Source of the DNA: Tragulus kanchil
Lineage: Eukaryota; Chordata; Mammalia; Artiodactyla; Tragulidae
Direction of reading: 5' to 3'
Length of the DNA stretch: 64,000 nucleotides
Assembly (NCBI GenBank): GCA_022376925.1
Contig: JAIOJX010000031.1
Span: 140,510,854-140,574,853, forward strand
The position numbers were made by a program, and so were the translations under genes. The notes below the pieces were generated by a model. It was not told the origin of the DNA. It made no database searches and was given only the letters and a program-made list of their open reading frames with translations. Below are positions 12,701-27,700 of this stretch, one piece after another (positions within the stretch are counted from its first letter, which is position 1; every line of letters starts with the position of its first letter).

Positions 12701-15700
12701 GAAGTTACTTTAGATCAAGGAGAAATCTGCTATTAAGAGTATTATGTAATGCTCTTCAAGGTGCCAGTTAAGACAAACCAAATGAGAACATTTGAAAGTC
12801 AGCCTCTTGGAGTACTTCTATTGCCAGGCAAAATATTTATTATGCACTTTAAAATCAAGTACATCTGGATATAAGCCATGCAATATGACGTTAAATAATA
12901 ATAATAAAAAGAAGAGGTTTGGATTCTGTTTCCCATTTCAATTTTCATGTTATAAAAATGTTGGAAAAAAAGATTCACCTCTGCAGCTGTCTCATCAGTT
13001 GATTCAAAGCTTCTTGAAGAGGTGTCTGTTCTACTTCTAAAGCAAAGAAGGAAAAGAGTGCTTTAAAAGGAAAGATTCTAGAGAGTACTGTTTAGCTTAT
13101 TTTCTTTCTATACATGACTTATGACCATCATTAAATTATCTCATACAGAAATTTCATTTATCTTTCAAATATGTTAAAGTAAGAGAATATCAAGTTCAAA
13201 ACAGAAGTTAACTTAAAGCTCTCAATACACTTACAAATAAGAGAATATAAGAAAATTTCAATTTAACAGCTTTTTAACTTTCCCTGAAATATCATCCTTA
13301 AAATAACTTCAGCCTCCTCATTCAAGACAGTGAACTCAGAGTAATTCCAACCTTCTTGTTTGGCTAAAGAGCTTGCAAGAGGCTTCTCAGGAGGCAAGTC
13401 TAATCTTACAGGAGCCTGACACTGGAGGTCTTTTTCTGCCTCAATGTCCACGCGGTCACGATCTCGCTTCTTTTTATCCTCCTAAATGGAACAAAAAGAG
13501 ATAACTTATAAATACTTAGAACTGATTCCTTTAAAACAAATCATTTTAATTTCAGTGGAAAAAAATAAGATGCCATTGAAGAGTATTAATAACGAAACCA
13601 TGTTATTTTACTGCCACCTACTGGGAAATGAGAGAATAACATGTTCATAAATGGAGGGAAAAGTGCTTCTGAAATATGCTAGAATTAACTAATTAGAAAA
13701 ACAACACTACTCATAAAAGCAAGATAATATACCTAGGAGTAAATCTAATAAACGATGACCAATACCTTTTTAAGAAAAATTACGAAACACTATTAAAAGG
13801 CCATTGTGGAAGACTTGAATAAAAGAGATATACCATGTTCATGAACTGAAAGACAATCAATTTGCTCCAAAGTAATCTATAAAAAAAACACAATGCGTAT
13901 CAAAATTGTAATACAGGGTTTTCCATGAAAATTGACAAACCAGTCGCACAATTTATCTTGAAGAGGGAATTGCCAAGAACTTGAAGTCAAAACAGTTTTG
14001 AAAAAGTCACAATAAAATATGCCTTATCAGGGGGCTTTCCTGATGGTCCAGTGGGTAAAGAGTCCACCGTGCAGCACAGGGAGTGCAGGTTTGATCCCTG
14101 GCCTGGGAAGATCTCACCTGCCACGGAGCAGCTGGACCACTTTGTCCAATTACGAGCCAGTGCTCTGGAGTGCGTGCGCCCAGAGCTGTTGCTCTGCAAC
14201 AAGAGAGCCACTGCAATGGGAGGCCCACACAGGTCAAAGAATAAAGATGGATGAAAACAAATAAATAAAAAACCAATACAAGAGGCCAAAATTAAAAAAA
14301 AAAAATGTCTTATCAGATAGTTTGTATAAAGTGACAAGACAATGTGGGTCTGACACAGGGATAAACAGACCTACGGAACAGAGACCACAGAGTCAGGAAA
14401 CAAACCCATGCACACGGAAAAGTCCTGACAGGTCACAGAGTACCACTATAAATCAATGACAAAGGGTAGTGCTGGGACAACTGGTTATCTATATGAGATT
14501 AGATCTCTACCCCATACCACATGCAAAAGTAAATTTTACATACATTAAAGGCTTAATTTTAAAACTTGACATAAAATAAAAGAATCTTGGAGCTTCTCTG
14601 GTAGCTCAGTGGTAAGGAGTTTGCCAGCCAGTGCAGGAGGCATGGGTTTGATCCCTGATCTGGGAAGATCCCACAAGCTGCAGAGTAACTAAGCCCGTGA
14701 GTCACAACTATTGAGCCTGTGTTCTAGAGCCTCGGAGTTGCAACTATGGAGCCTGTGTGCCGTGACTACTGAAGCCTGTGTGCCCTAGAGCTCGAGTTCC
14801 ACAACAAGAAGCCTGCTCACCTCAACTAGAGAGTAGCCCCCACTCCCTGCAATTAGAGAAGAGCCTGTGGCAGCAGTGAAAACCCAGAATAGCCAAAACT
14901 AACTAAATAAAAACTTTAAAAAAAAGGATCTTTATGCCTCAAGAATAGGGAAAGATTTTATCTTTAAAGCTAGAAGACTAGCTATAGACTAAGAAACACA
15001 ACTACGTCCAAATATTAGCAAAGATTACATAAAGAGCATCTACAAATTCATGTAAAAAGGCCAATAACCCAATAGAAAATGGGTAAAGGAAATCACAGGT
15101 AATTCCCAGAAAATATATAAAGGGCACTTTACAAATATATGCAGAAGTAGTAAAATTATAAATAGAAGTTTACATGATGCACACCAAATTCATGGTTCTC
15201 TCTAGGGGATGAGGAAGAGGAATGGCGTCTGGGAAGATACACAGAAAAGCTCTGTCTGTATCTGTACTCTGATTTCTTAAATAACAAAAAAACAAACAAA
15301 AAACCCTCCAAAACCAAAAAGCCAAGCAAAAGGCAATTGCTGACAGAGATTTCACATTCTAGAGTTCAAAGCCTCTGACACAGAATGTATGACAGGCTGC
15401 AGCTCCAGAGAACCATGTTACAAACTGTACTCAGGGTCCACTTGAGGTCAGTTTTCATTAAGTTGATTAGTGTTTTTTCTTATGGCCTTATGATATATTT
15501 TGGAGCAGTAATTTTTGACTCAGGGAAGTTCTGTTATCTTTCCACCAGAAAAACTGGCATTAATCTTTTGTAGGATGGCAGGTTTAGAACATGTATTCAA
15601 TGGAAAAAGACCCTCTGAGAAAAGACCTCTTCCTATGACACGTAATTTGCAGATAAAGCACAGTTTAAAAGGCCATCAGCACTCTCCTAGATGGAAAGAA

Positions 15701-18700
15701 CTAAGGCCACAGCGTGGAAAGTCTAGAGTAAGGGTCAGCAAGCTTTCCTGGTGAACCGCTGGGTAGCATGGAATCTAGGCTTCGTGGTCCATAACGTCAG
15801 CGACAACTATGACTGTTAATCTGCGCCAGCTGAGCAAGAGCAGCCACGGACGCCATGCAGTGACCAAGCGCAGCTGTGTCCTAGAGAGCTTTATGTACAA
15901 AGCCAAGTGGTGCTGCTCCAGCCTGCCGACACACAGTCCTGAGGCTCGAGTTCCTGCTCCAGCTTCATCCGTAACACACCCTGACCTTCGAGGCACTCAC
16001 TTGCTTTCACTAGGCCCCTTATCACCTGCAAGAGTCAACTGCTGATTTTTATTTCTCTTACAGAATTTATGAGATTGTCCAACATGAAATAGAAAAGCTG
16101 AAAAAGTACCAAAGAAGGTATCAGGTCTCTGAATTAGCCCTATCTGGTACCTTCATCTACTTAGCCTGGTCTATAGTAAGCATTTTACTATTTGGTATGG
16201 CAAGAGAAAACAGCCTTCCAGGCTGGAGTCCAAAAGAGAAAAAGAATATCAATAACATATACTTGGAAACTACCATAAAGTGAAAGGGATACTGTAACTA
16301 TGCTAGTGGAGGAATAAACCATCTGGTACGAAAAGCTCTGTCTGTATCTGTACTCTGATTTCTTAAATAACAAAAAAACAAACAAAAAACCCTCCAAAAC
16401 CAAAAAGCCAAGCAAAAGGCAATTGCTGACAGAGATTTCACATTCTAGAGTTCAAAGCCTCTGACACAGAATGTATGACAGGCTGCAGCTCCAGAGAACC
16501 ATGTTACAAACTGTACTCAGGGTCCACTTGAGGTCAGTTTTCATTAAGTTGATTAGTGTTTTTTCTTATGGCCTTATGATATATTTTGGAGCAGTAATTT
16601 TTGACTCAGGGAAGTTCTGTTATCTTTCCACCAGAAAAACTGGCATTAATCTTTTGTAGGATGGCAGGTTTAGAACATGTATTCAATGGAAAAAGACCCT
16701 CTGAGAAAAGACCTCTTCCTATGACACGTAATTTGCAGATAAAGCACAGTTTAAAAGGCCATCAGCACTCTCCTAGATGGAAAGAACTAAGGCCACAGCG
16801 TGGAAAGTCTAGAGTAAGGGTCAGCAAGCTTTCCTGGTGAACCGCTGGGTAGCATGGAATCTAGGCTTCGTGGTCCATAACGTCAGCGACAACTATGACT
16901 GTTAATCTGCGCCAGCTGAGCAAGAGCAGCCACGGACGCCATGCAGTGACCAAGCGCAGCTGTGTCCTAGAGAGCTTTATGTACAAAGCCAAGTGGTGCT
17001 GCTCCAGCCTGCCGACACACAGTCCTGAGGCTCGAGTTCCTGCTCCAGCTTCATCCGTAACACACCCTGACCTTCGAGGCACTCACTTGCTTTCACTAGG
17101 CCCCTTATCACCTGCAAGAGTCAACTGCTGATTTTTATTTCTCTTACAGAATTTATGAGATTGTCCAACATGAAATAGAAAAGCTGAAAAAGTACCAAAG
17201 AAGGTATCAGGTCTCTGAATTAGCCCTATCTGGTACCTTCATCTACTTAGCCTGGTCTATAGTAAGCATTTTACTATTTGGTATGGCAAGAGAAAACAGC
17301 CTTCCAGGCTGGAGTCCAAAAGAGAAAAAGAATATCAATAACATATACTTGGAAACTACCATAAAGTGAAAGGGGATACTGTAACATGCTAGTGCCAGAC
17401 TAGAAATGAGGAGGTCTAGCTTCTAATTCACTAGAATGTAAACCTGAACAAGTTACTCTACTGTTTCAGTCTCAGGTTCACCTATAAAACAAGAGGCTTT
17501 GATCTCTATAGTTCTTTCTCCACCTAACATTCTGATTCCTACCTTCTAATTTTCTTTTCATGATTCCAAAACACTATAGACTCCAACTGTTAACATCACT
17601 TACTAAAAGTTAGGTATGTAAAGCCAGAAGTTAATACAGCTGATTAACAGTAGTGTATTTTGCTAATTACATTGGAGAAAACTAAACAAAAATTCTAGAG
17701 CCATTTAACTTTAGCTAGGAGGATTTATGAGCTTCCCTGGTGGCTCATATGGTAAAAGAATCTGTCCGCAATGCAGGAAACCCAGGTTCAATTCCTGGGT
17801 TGGGAAGATCCCCTGGAGAAGGATATGGCAACCTACTCCAGTATTCTTGCCTGGAGAATTCCATGGACAGAGGAGCCTGGGGGGCTACAGCCCATGGGGT
17901 TACAAAGAATCAGACACGACTGAGCAACTAACACTTTCACTTTCAGGAGGGTTTATAATTAACAGTTTATAAAATGGGTTCAAATTCTGACTTTGCCACT
18001 TATTAGCTATGAGGTCATGGAATAACTACATAACGTTGGGGCAGGGGCTTAATTTCCTCATTCTTAAAATAAACACAAAAGTACATACAATATATACCTT
18101 AGAAAACTGTTTTGGGATTAAATAAGTTTATGTGAATTTTTAGCACAGTGCCTAGCACATGGTGAATGCTCATTCCTTCATGCATTCAATAAGTAAAGTT
18201 CCAGTAAGTGTGGACACACACTTGTGGATAAACAAACAGTTTCCCTTAGGAAGCCTACAGTGTAAAAAGAAGTAGACATTAAACAACTTACTAAAAAAAT
18301 GCAAACAAATTTCAAGGAGAGAATAATCGCTGGATGAGTCTAATTTAGACTGGAGAAGTATGGAAAGACTTCTGTGAGGAAGTGGCATTTGGGCTGAGAT
18401 CTGAAGGAGAGAGAATTCAGCCAGGTTGGGGGTGGAAGTCAGGGTGGAGGTGGAAACAGAATTCCAGGGAGTAAACATCCTGTGTGTATGAAGGTCTGAG
18501 GCAGGAGAAACAGCAGCTATTTCTTTTCTTTTAAATTTATTTTTGGCTCTTCTGGGTTTTCACTGCTGCCACAGGCTCTTCTCTAGTTGTAGCGAGTGGG
18601 GTGTACTCTCTAGTTGAGATGACCAGGCTTCTTGTTGTGGTGACTTCTCTTGTTGTAGAACTCGGGCTCACATGGGCTCCTTCACTCTAAAAGCTCAATA

Positions 18701-21700
18701 GTTGAGGCTCACGGGCTTAAGCCTGTAACTAAATCACTTACACATTAAATTTAGGTAAAAGCCAGAAGTTAATACAGCTGATTAACAGTAGTGTATTTTG
18801 CTAATTACATTGGAGAAAACTAAACAAAAATTCTAGAGCCATTTAACTTTAGCTAGGAGGATTTATGAGCTTCCCTGGTGGCTCATATGGTAAAAGAATC
18901 TGTCCTCCATGCAGGAAACCCAGGTTCAATTCCTGGGTTGGGAAGATCCCCTGGAGAAGGATATGGCAACCTACTCCAGTATTCTTGCCTGGAGAATTCC
19001 ATGGACAGAGGAGCCTGGGGGGCTACAGCCCATGGGGTTACAAAGAATCAGACACGACTGAGCAACTAACACTTTCACTTTCAGGAGGGTTTATAATTAA
19101 CAGTTTATAAAATGGGTTCAAATTCTGACTTTGCCACTTATTAGCTATGAGGTCATGGAATAACTACATAACGTTGGGGCAGGGGCTTAATTTCCTCATT
19201 CTTAAAATAAACACAAAAGTACATACAATATATACCTTAGAAAACTGTTTTGGGATTAAATAAGTTTATGTGAATTTTTAGCACAGTGCCTAGCACATGG
19301 TGAATGCTCATTCCTTCATGCATTCAATAAGTAAAGTTCCAGTAAGTGTGGACACACACTTGTGGATAAACAAACAGTTTCCCTTAGGAAGCCTACAGTG
19401 TAAAAAGAAGTAGACATTAAACAACTTACTAAAAAAATGCAAACAAATTTCAAGGAGAGAATAATCGCTGGATGAGTCTAATTTAGACTGGAGAAGTATG
19501 GAAAGACTTCTGTGAGGAAGTGGCATTTGGGCTGAGATCTGAAGGAGAGAGAATTCAGCCAGGTTGGGGGTGGAAGTCAGGGTGGAGGTGGAAACAGAAT
19601 TCCAGGGAGTAAACATCCTGTGTGTATGAAGGTCTGAGGCAGGAGAAACAGCAGCTATTTCTTTTCTTTTAAATTTATTTTTGGCTCTTCTGGGTTTTCA
19701 CTGCTGCCACAGGCTCTTCTCTAGTTGTAGCGAGTGGGGGCTACTCTCCAGTTGAGATGACCAGGCTTCTTGTTGTGGTGACTTCTCTTATTGTGGAACT
19801 CGGGCTCTAGGGCACATGGGCTCCACAGTTGCGGCTCCGAGGCTCTAGAGCACAGGCTCAATAGTTGAGGCTCACGGGCTTAGCTGCTCCACAGCCTGTG
19901 GGATCTTCCCGAATCAGGAATCGAACCTGTGTCTCCTGCATTGGCAGATGAACTCTCCACCACCGAGCTACCAGGGAAGCCCAGTAGCTATTTCTGTAAC
20001 TACCAATACACTATACTTCTATCAAACTAGATTCTAATTTACCCATGACTCAATGGCAACTTACTTGATTAATCTGTAACACTTCTGAAGTAAATTTTTG
20101 CTCATATTATAAATACCAGCTCACTGCACTATGTTATAGATGGATATGCCTGCTTATCTTTAACAACACACACAGATAACAGTGACAGTCGCGTAGCCGT
20201 GTCTGAGTCTAAGACGCCATGGTGGCCGGCCAAGCTGCTCTGGCCGTGGGATTCTCCAGGCAAGACTGCTGGAGTGGGCGGCCGTGCGCCTCTCCAGGTC
20301 CTGCCAGGGATCGAACCTGGGTCTCCAGCACTGCAGACAGATTCTTCACTGTCTGAGCCACCAGGGAAGCGCTCAGCTGTCTACATCCAGATACTGCTTC
20401 CAGTGCAGTATCACTGCAAAGCAATTTCAGAACTTTGCTGTAACAGTTGACTTTAGAATTCCACTGAAAATTACTTTGAAGCTACACTTCACCTTCCGCC
20501 CTAGGCTGAAAACAGCATCTGCCCCACCATTTAGCTCTTAGATGCTTTCCCTCAGGTCCCCAAGGCAGAATGAGAACACCTTCCTCACAGCTCTGTTAGC
20601 ATTTGCCAGGGCAGGAAGTTTATCCGGGTGTCTGACTCCCCAGCCTAATTCTGAGGCCCCACAGAGCAGGAACTGTATTTCACCTTTATCATTTGAGTCT
20701 AGTGTTACACATAACAGGTTTCTGGTAGATATTTGTTGAATAAACAAACAAATAAAAAATCCTCCTATCAGAGGACCAACACTGCTCTCACGTCCTTAGT
20801 CAAGAGTCCTCTCTTCTCCCAGAAGACCTTCTTCTGTGATGAAGAGGACCACCGAGGACAGAACGCAGCGTGGGCAAGAGCAGGGAGGACTGGACTTTCT
20901 GCTGACTGCAACAAGCTAGGGCAGCCCTGAGACCCTGGGTACGGCAGATCCATACCACAGTCGTCAATAAACTGTGTTCTGACAGAATTCCTGCTCTGCT
21001 CAACAACTACAGCCATTCACTTCTCCTCTCTAGTTATAAGCTACTTTACAGTTAACTCAGCAACAAAATGAGATACTAACAGTACCCACCTCATTAAGCT
21101 ATGAAGTACTAAAGCTATAAATAGAAAGCTCAAACAATGCCTAGTATACAGGAAAACACTCCAGTGTCAGTTTTTATGAGTATGTATGCCCCCTGGGACC
21201 AAGTACAGTACTTTAATAAAATGGGAATTTATTTATGGATGAGTTTTAAATTTTCATTTTACATACATTAGTTCAAAAATACATACTCTTATGTTTGCTG
21301 CAGCATTATGTACAATAGCCAAGATATGGAAACAACCCGAGTGCTTATTAATAGATGAATGGGGAAAAAAATATGCTGTACTGGAATATTACTCAGCCAT
21401 AAAAAAGATGAAATCTTGCCATTTGCAACAACATGGATGGACTTGAGGGTATTATGCTAAAGTGAAATAAGTCAGAGAAAGATGAACACTGTTATGATTT
21501 CACCTGCATGTGGAGTATAAAAACAAAATAAATGAACAAAGCAAGCCAAAAAAGCAAAACACACAGACAGAAAGCACACAAGAGTGGCTGCCAGGGGGGA
21601 AGGTGGAGGAGGGAGGAAGGGCTACCAGGACTCCACCGCATGGTGAGGCATGGGAACTTAACTTCTGGTAGTGAGCACGGTGTAGTGCACACACAGGAAG

Positions 21701-24700
21701 AAATACAACGCTATACCCATAAGACAGATGCTATAAACTAATGCTACAGCAAGAAAAAATAAGCTAAAGTTTTACTTAACTCTAGCATTGTGAATAATTT
21801 ATTTGTAATGCTCATAATTTACAAATATTAAATAAAGGCACCTGCCATTTTATTCTGGTAACATCCCTAGCAACAGGACTCACCTGACGTCTTTGAACAT
21901 CTACGCCTGAAGCTGATTTGCAACGCCGCTAAGACCGAACTCAGGCTGGGATTATGCTTTTCTGAAGAACAGGGCTGAGTTTCAGAAGAATTCTCACCTG
22001 AGCTATTTCACGAAAAGGTCTCCTCACTCTCACTCTACGCTCCTCAATATCTGCTGGATACTGTTAACAGATTACCACTCCCAAGGCTCCACTGTCTATC
22101 ACTCTTCCACTCAGAAAGCTTTCCATTCTCCGCTACTCACACATTCAAATTCAAATGCCTCCTCTGCCGTCTCAGCCACCTTTCGGATCCTATGTGCCTC
22201 TGCATGTATTGTGGGCTTTAAAAAGAGAACTCGTGTCCCGCACAGACGCCCCCCACTCGTCCGTGCTACTGTTCTTCCTTCTCCTCACAGTAGTGCAGCG
22301 TTCTGTTCAGGGCTCAGCTTCTTGAGTCAGCATACAAATGAAAACTGAGCTGTCAGATTATCTTTGAAAATATCTCAAGTAGGCCATGAAGTATAATACT
22401 CATGGCTTTATACATATGACCCCCTTTTGTTTAACTGTATGCTATGAAAAGAATATTCACTATACTACATAATAGCTCAGACTATACAGTTGACTCTAAG
22501 TGGGGTGTAGTGTCACGTCACTATACTCTTGATTTCAAAGCAGCAGCTCAAACGCTACTTCCTGAGTGGTCTTCTGTGACTCCCTCAGCTTCAAGGACCT
22601 GCGGAGTCTGAGGACTAGAATTCTACGTCTGTTAGGACACTGATTTTACCTTTCCATATACTGTGAAGGGAGTGAGGGCTGGTATCCATTTCAGGAACTC
22701 TTTTTGACGAGAGACCACCTCTAAGGGCAGGATTTGAGTTCTCGTGCTAGCACTAGCTGTGTGATCTTGAGCAAGTTACTTACGTCTCTGAACCTTAGTT
22801 TTCTCATCTATAAAAGAAAGATAATTTGATCCAGCAATTCTCCTTTTGGATATACATCTAAAAGAACTAAAAGCAGGATCTCAGAGAAAATAACACAGCA
22901 TTATCTATAACAAAGTAACAAACCTTTTACTTAACTCTAGCTTTAAAAGACTCATAATTTACAAATATTAAATAAAGGCACCTGCCATTTTATTCTGGTA
23001 ACATCCCTAGCAACAGGACTCACCTGGCGTCTTTGAACATCTACGCCTGAAGCTGATTTGCAACGCCGCTAAGACCGAACTCAGGCTGGGATTATGCTTT
23101 TCTGAAGAACAGGGCTGAGTTTCAGAAGAATTCTCACCTGAGCTATTTCACGAAAAGGTCTCCTCACTCTCACTCTCGCTCCTCAATATCTGCTGGATAC
23201 TGTTAACAGATTACCACTCCCAAGGCTCCACTGTCTATCACTCTTCCACTCAGAAAGCTTTCCATTCTCCGCTACTCACACATTCAAATTCAAATGCCTC
23301 CTCTGCCGTCTCAGCCACCTTTCGGATCCTATGTGCCTCTGCATGTATTGTGGGCTTTAAAAAGAGAACTCGTGTCCCGCACAGACGCCCCCCACTCGTC
23401 CGTGCTACTGTTCTTCCTTCTCCTCACAGTAGTGCAGCGTTCTGTTCAGGGCTCAGCTTCTTGAGTCAGCATACAAATGAAAACTGAGCTGTCAGATTAT
23501 CTTTGAAAATATCTCAAGTAGGCCATGAAGTATAATACTCATGGCTTTATACATATGACCCCTTATGTTTAACTGTATGCTATGAAAAGAATATTTACTA
23601 TACTACATAATAGCTCAGACTATACAGTTGACTCTAAGTGGGGTGTAGTGTCACGTCACTATACTCTTGATTTCAAAGCAGCAGCTCAAACGCTACTTCC
23701 TGAGTGGTCTTCTGTGACTCCCTCAGCTTCAAGGACCTGCGGAGTCTGAGGACTAGAATTCTACGTCTGTTAGGACACTGATTTTACCTTTCCATATACT
23801 GTGAAGGGAGTGAGGGGCTGGTATCCATTTCAGGAACTCTTTTAGACGAGAGACCACCTCTAAGGGCAGGATTTGAGTTCTCGTGCTAGCACTAGCTGTG
23901 TGATCTTGAGCAAGTTACTTACGTCTCTGAACCTTAGTTTTCTCATCTATAAAAGAAAGATAATTTGATCCAGCAATTCTCCTTTTGGATATACATCTAA
24001 AAGAACTAAAAGCAGGATCTCAGAGAAATACACGTGTACCCACATTCATAGCAGCATTATCTATAACAGCCGAAAGGTAGAAGCAAACCAAATGTTCACG
24101 GAGGGATGAATGGGTCAACAACATTCGTCATGCCAGAGGTGAGTTCTCGGCCACCTGCTTGACATTCGTATGTTTAAGATTACTAGGCACAACGTGTATA
24201 ATCTGTCTTTTGTGCTTCACATTTAAATACAAACAGATCACAAAGACCCAACAGATAACTAAATGATGCTTTTAATGCTGAAGGAGATGAAATAAACTGA
24301 AGAACTTGAGGGGCAAATAGAGATAATGCAAGGAGAAAAGGAAAACTTAAAAATATCAAAAAAACCCATCAATTAATACCTCAGAGAAATAAAAGATACT
24401 GCATGTAAAAACAAGAACAGAGGGCTTCCCTGGTGGTCCAGTGGGTAAAGAGTCTGCCTTGCACTGCAAGGGGCGCCAGTTTGATCCCTGGCCTGGGAAG
24501 ATCCTACATGCCGCGGAGCAGCTGGACTGGTGTGTCCAATTACGAGCCAGCGCTTTGGAGCGCGTGCACCGAGTCAGTGCTCTGCAGTGGGAGAGGCCAC
24601 TGCGATGGAAAGCCCACACAGGCCAGAGTTAAGATAGATGAAAATAAATAAATGAAGGACCAATAAAAGAGGCCAAAATTACAAAAAAAAAAAGTAAAAC

Positions 24701-27700
24701 AAGAACAGGATGCTATTAAAACAAGGAGAGTTACAGAATATGAAAAAGTTCTTAGATATTCAAAATATAAGATCTGAAACAAAATTGAAGAGCAGAGCCA
24801 GAAGACAAAGTTTAGGAACTGTCTTTGAACAAAGAATACAAAAAAAAGAAAAAAAAAAAAAAACGGACACACAGGGCTTCCCTGGTGGTCCAGTGGGTAA
24901 GGGCACTGCCTTGCAGTGCAAGGGGCGCCAGTTTGATCCCTGGCCTGGGAAGATCCCATGCGCCGTGGAGCAGCTGGACTGATGTGTCCAATTACCACGC
25001 CAGAGCTCCGGAGCGCATGCGCCCAGAGCTGGTGCTCTGTGACAACAGAGGCCACTGCGATGGGAGGCCCACATGGCCCAAAGAACAAAGATAGATGAAA
25101 ACAGACAAATGAAAGACCAACAGAAGTGGCCCACCCCCCCACCCCCGCAAAACCCAAACATACACACACACAAGAAACTTAAAGAATCAGCCCAAAAATC
25201 CAACAACTAAATGGCAGAGGTTGTGGAAAGAGAGAAGAGAGAATGGAGGGAAGGAAACTACCACAGAAACACTTTAAGCAAACATCTCGGAACTAAAGCA
25301 ACAGAGCAATGAAGATAAAGCGGAAAAGATTCTAAACATTCTGAGAGAGCACATATGGGTCACGTACAAACAACTAGAATCAGAAGGCAACAGCAAATCT
25401 GGAAGCCAGAAAGCAACAAGCGATTCTTTCAAAATTCTGGGAGAAAGACAATTTATCTCTTATGAATGCTTTCTTAGGAGGTTTGTAGAGTTGAGACTCC
25501 ACAACAAAGGAGTAAATCAAGAGAAAGACATGGGATCTGGAAAGCAGGCAAAGGAGAGGCCCAAGAGGGGGACAGAGATGGATACAAGATGAATGTTTCA
25601 AAAAAAAAAAAAAAAAAATGGGGAGGTCATGTGTTTGACCATGTGAAAAACAATTAGATGGTTTTTACAAATGTTAGATTTGTAACAAGTGAAAGCAATT
25701 AACCAACCGGTCAATATCAGATTTGTTTATGTATGTTACATTTGTTGCCAATGAACAATAATTAGAAACAAATGCTGAATATTGATTTCACCAAGCACTG
25801 AGATGGATCTACACTAAGAGAATACAGGAAGGGAAACTGGGGACATGGAGCTGTGTAAGAATGCTAAACTAAAAAACTTGGGAAGGATGGAGCAGGAGAC
25901 CGCCTTGAAGTTAAAAGCCCTGTATTAATAGTTCCCCTTCTTGTTCACTTCTGTGTTATTTGAATTTTAAAAAAAAGTCACATGCATACATGACTTATAA
26001 CTTAAGGAAAAAACATTAGACAGTTCTACATATTGTCACAGTTAAGACAAAGGCAATAAACACTGCGGCAAAAAGGCATATAATTAATAAATTCCAAAAA
26101 GAGACTAAGATTTAATCACTTATCAATGTGTTTAATCACATGGACTATAACATCTCTCTTGTATATATATAAATGTAAACACCATAAAACGTGCCAAAAT
26201 CTAGCTTCGTGTTTCAATAACTGATTCAGTAAGTCACTTCGTGACAGGTTAAATTTGGGAAATGCAGAGTCTAGGACCGTTCCAGGTATGCATGTGATCA
26301 TCCTTGGAAGGAAAGTTTACTATTCCTATTTTACCTAGCTGACAAATAGAGATGGCAGCCATTTCCCTTTTTTCTTTCTATTAACTGCAAATGGTTAAGA
26401 AAATGCTTATTTTTATTATGCTGGCATATCCCTTAAAGGTCTCTGATCAAATCATCTCAACAAACTTTGTCTTAAAAAAATGAAAATTGTTCACTATGTA
26501 TTGGCATTACAGTTTATTATGGGTCAGTAAAAGCAACAAAATTGGGTCAGAAAGCAACAAGCGATTCTTTCAAAATTCTGGGAGAAAGACAATTTATCTC
26601 TTATGAATGCTTTCTTAGGAGGTTTGTAGAGTTGAGACTCCACAACAAAGGAGTAAATCAAGAGAAAGACATGGGATCTGGAAAGCAGGCAAAGGAGAGG
26701 CCCAAGAGGGGGACAGAGATGGATACAAGATGAATGTTTCAAAAAAAAAAAAAAAAATGGGGAGGTCATGTGTTTGACCATGTGAAAAACAATTAGATGG
26801 TTTTTACAAATGTTAGATTTGTAACAAGTGAAAGCAATTAACCAACCGGTCAATATCAGATTTGTTTATGTATGTTACATTTGTTGCCAATGAACAATAA
26901 TTAGAAACAAATGCTGAATATTGATTTCACCAAGCACTGAGATGGATCTACACTAAGAGAATACAGGAAGGGAAACTGGGGACATGGAGCTGTGTAAGAA
27001 TGCTAAACTAAAAAACTTGGGAAGGATGGAGCAGGAGACCGCCTTGAAGTTAAAAGCCCTGTATTAATAGTTCCCCTTCTTGTTCACTTCTGTGTTATTT
27101 GAATTTTAAAAAAAAGTCACATGCATACATGACTTATAACTTAAGGAAAAAACATTAGACAGTTCTACATATTGTCACAGTTAAGACAAAGGCAATAAAC
27201 ACTGCGGCAAAAAGGCATATAATTAATAAATTCCAAAAAGAGACTAAGATTTAATCACTTATCAATGTGTTTAATCACATGGACTATAACATCTCTCTTG
27301 TATATATATAAATGTAAAAAAACCATAAAACGTGCCAAAATCTAGCTTCGTGTTTCAATAACTGATTCAGTAAGTCACTTCGTGACAGGTTAAATTTGGG
27401 AAATGCAGAGTCTAGGACCGTTCCAGGTATGCATGTGATCATCCTTGGAAGGAAAGTTTACTATTCCTATTTTACCTAGCTGACAAATAGAGATGGCAGC
27501 CATTTCCCTTTTTTCTTTCTATTAACTGCAAATGGTTAAGAAAATGCTTATTTTTATTATGCTGGCATATCCCTTAAAGGTCTCTGATCAAATCATCTCA
27601 ACAAACTTTGTCTTAAAAAAATGAAAATTGTTCACTATGTATTCGGCATTACAGTATTTATTTCAGACCAAAATGTGAAACCTAATAGACTTACTTTTTA

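Larger units (their letters stand above)
9305..12978 (-). other. BRD7 intron 4
   Basis: Contains a small DNA-transposon relic, a MIR relic (twice, because of the duplication) and a 1.08-kb tandem duplication (10033-12197). The stretch 12198-12978 has no recognised feature. Confidence 0.7.
13675..15165 (+). mobile_element. L1 ORF2 3' fragment, interrupted by two SINEs
   Basis: Sense L1 segments at 13675-14030, 14305-14588 and 14925-15165 (for example tgaaagacaatcaatttgc, then tgggacaactggttatct). The reading frame is broken by stops, so it is inactive. Confidence 0.75.
17595..19899. repeat. Tandem duplication D4 (unit about 1138 bp)
   Basis: The copies share 17623-18595 and 18761-19733 nearly perfectly. 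The final 140 bases of the first copy (18597-18727) are a gapped, error-rich version of the SINE intact at 19735-19899. The first 30 bases of the second copy are corrupted too. Confidence 0.95.
21770..24068. repeat. Tandem duplication D5 (unit about 1140 bp)
   Basis: The second copy starts near 22925 and lacks about 25 bases present at 21791-21810. Its body matches with scattered substitutions and indels. The first copy's end (22890-22924) is a collapsed version of 24028-24068. Confidence 0.94.

Noticed and set aside
17770..17815. tRNA genes at SINE heads with ggttcgatccc boxes
   Set aside because: The B-box-like motif belongs to tRNA-derived SINEs; no full cloverleaf is formed.
24540..25169. 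209-residue open frame (minus) and similar frames at 44162-44858, 51608-52115, 37040-37390, 57864-58241
   Set aside because: All lie in antisense tRNA-derived SINEs. The same peptides recur at each copy, so they are frames through a repeat and not genes.
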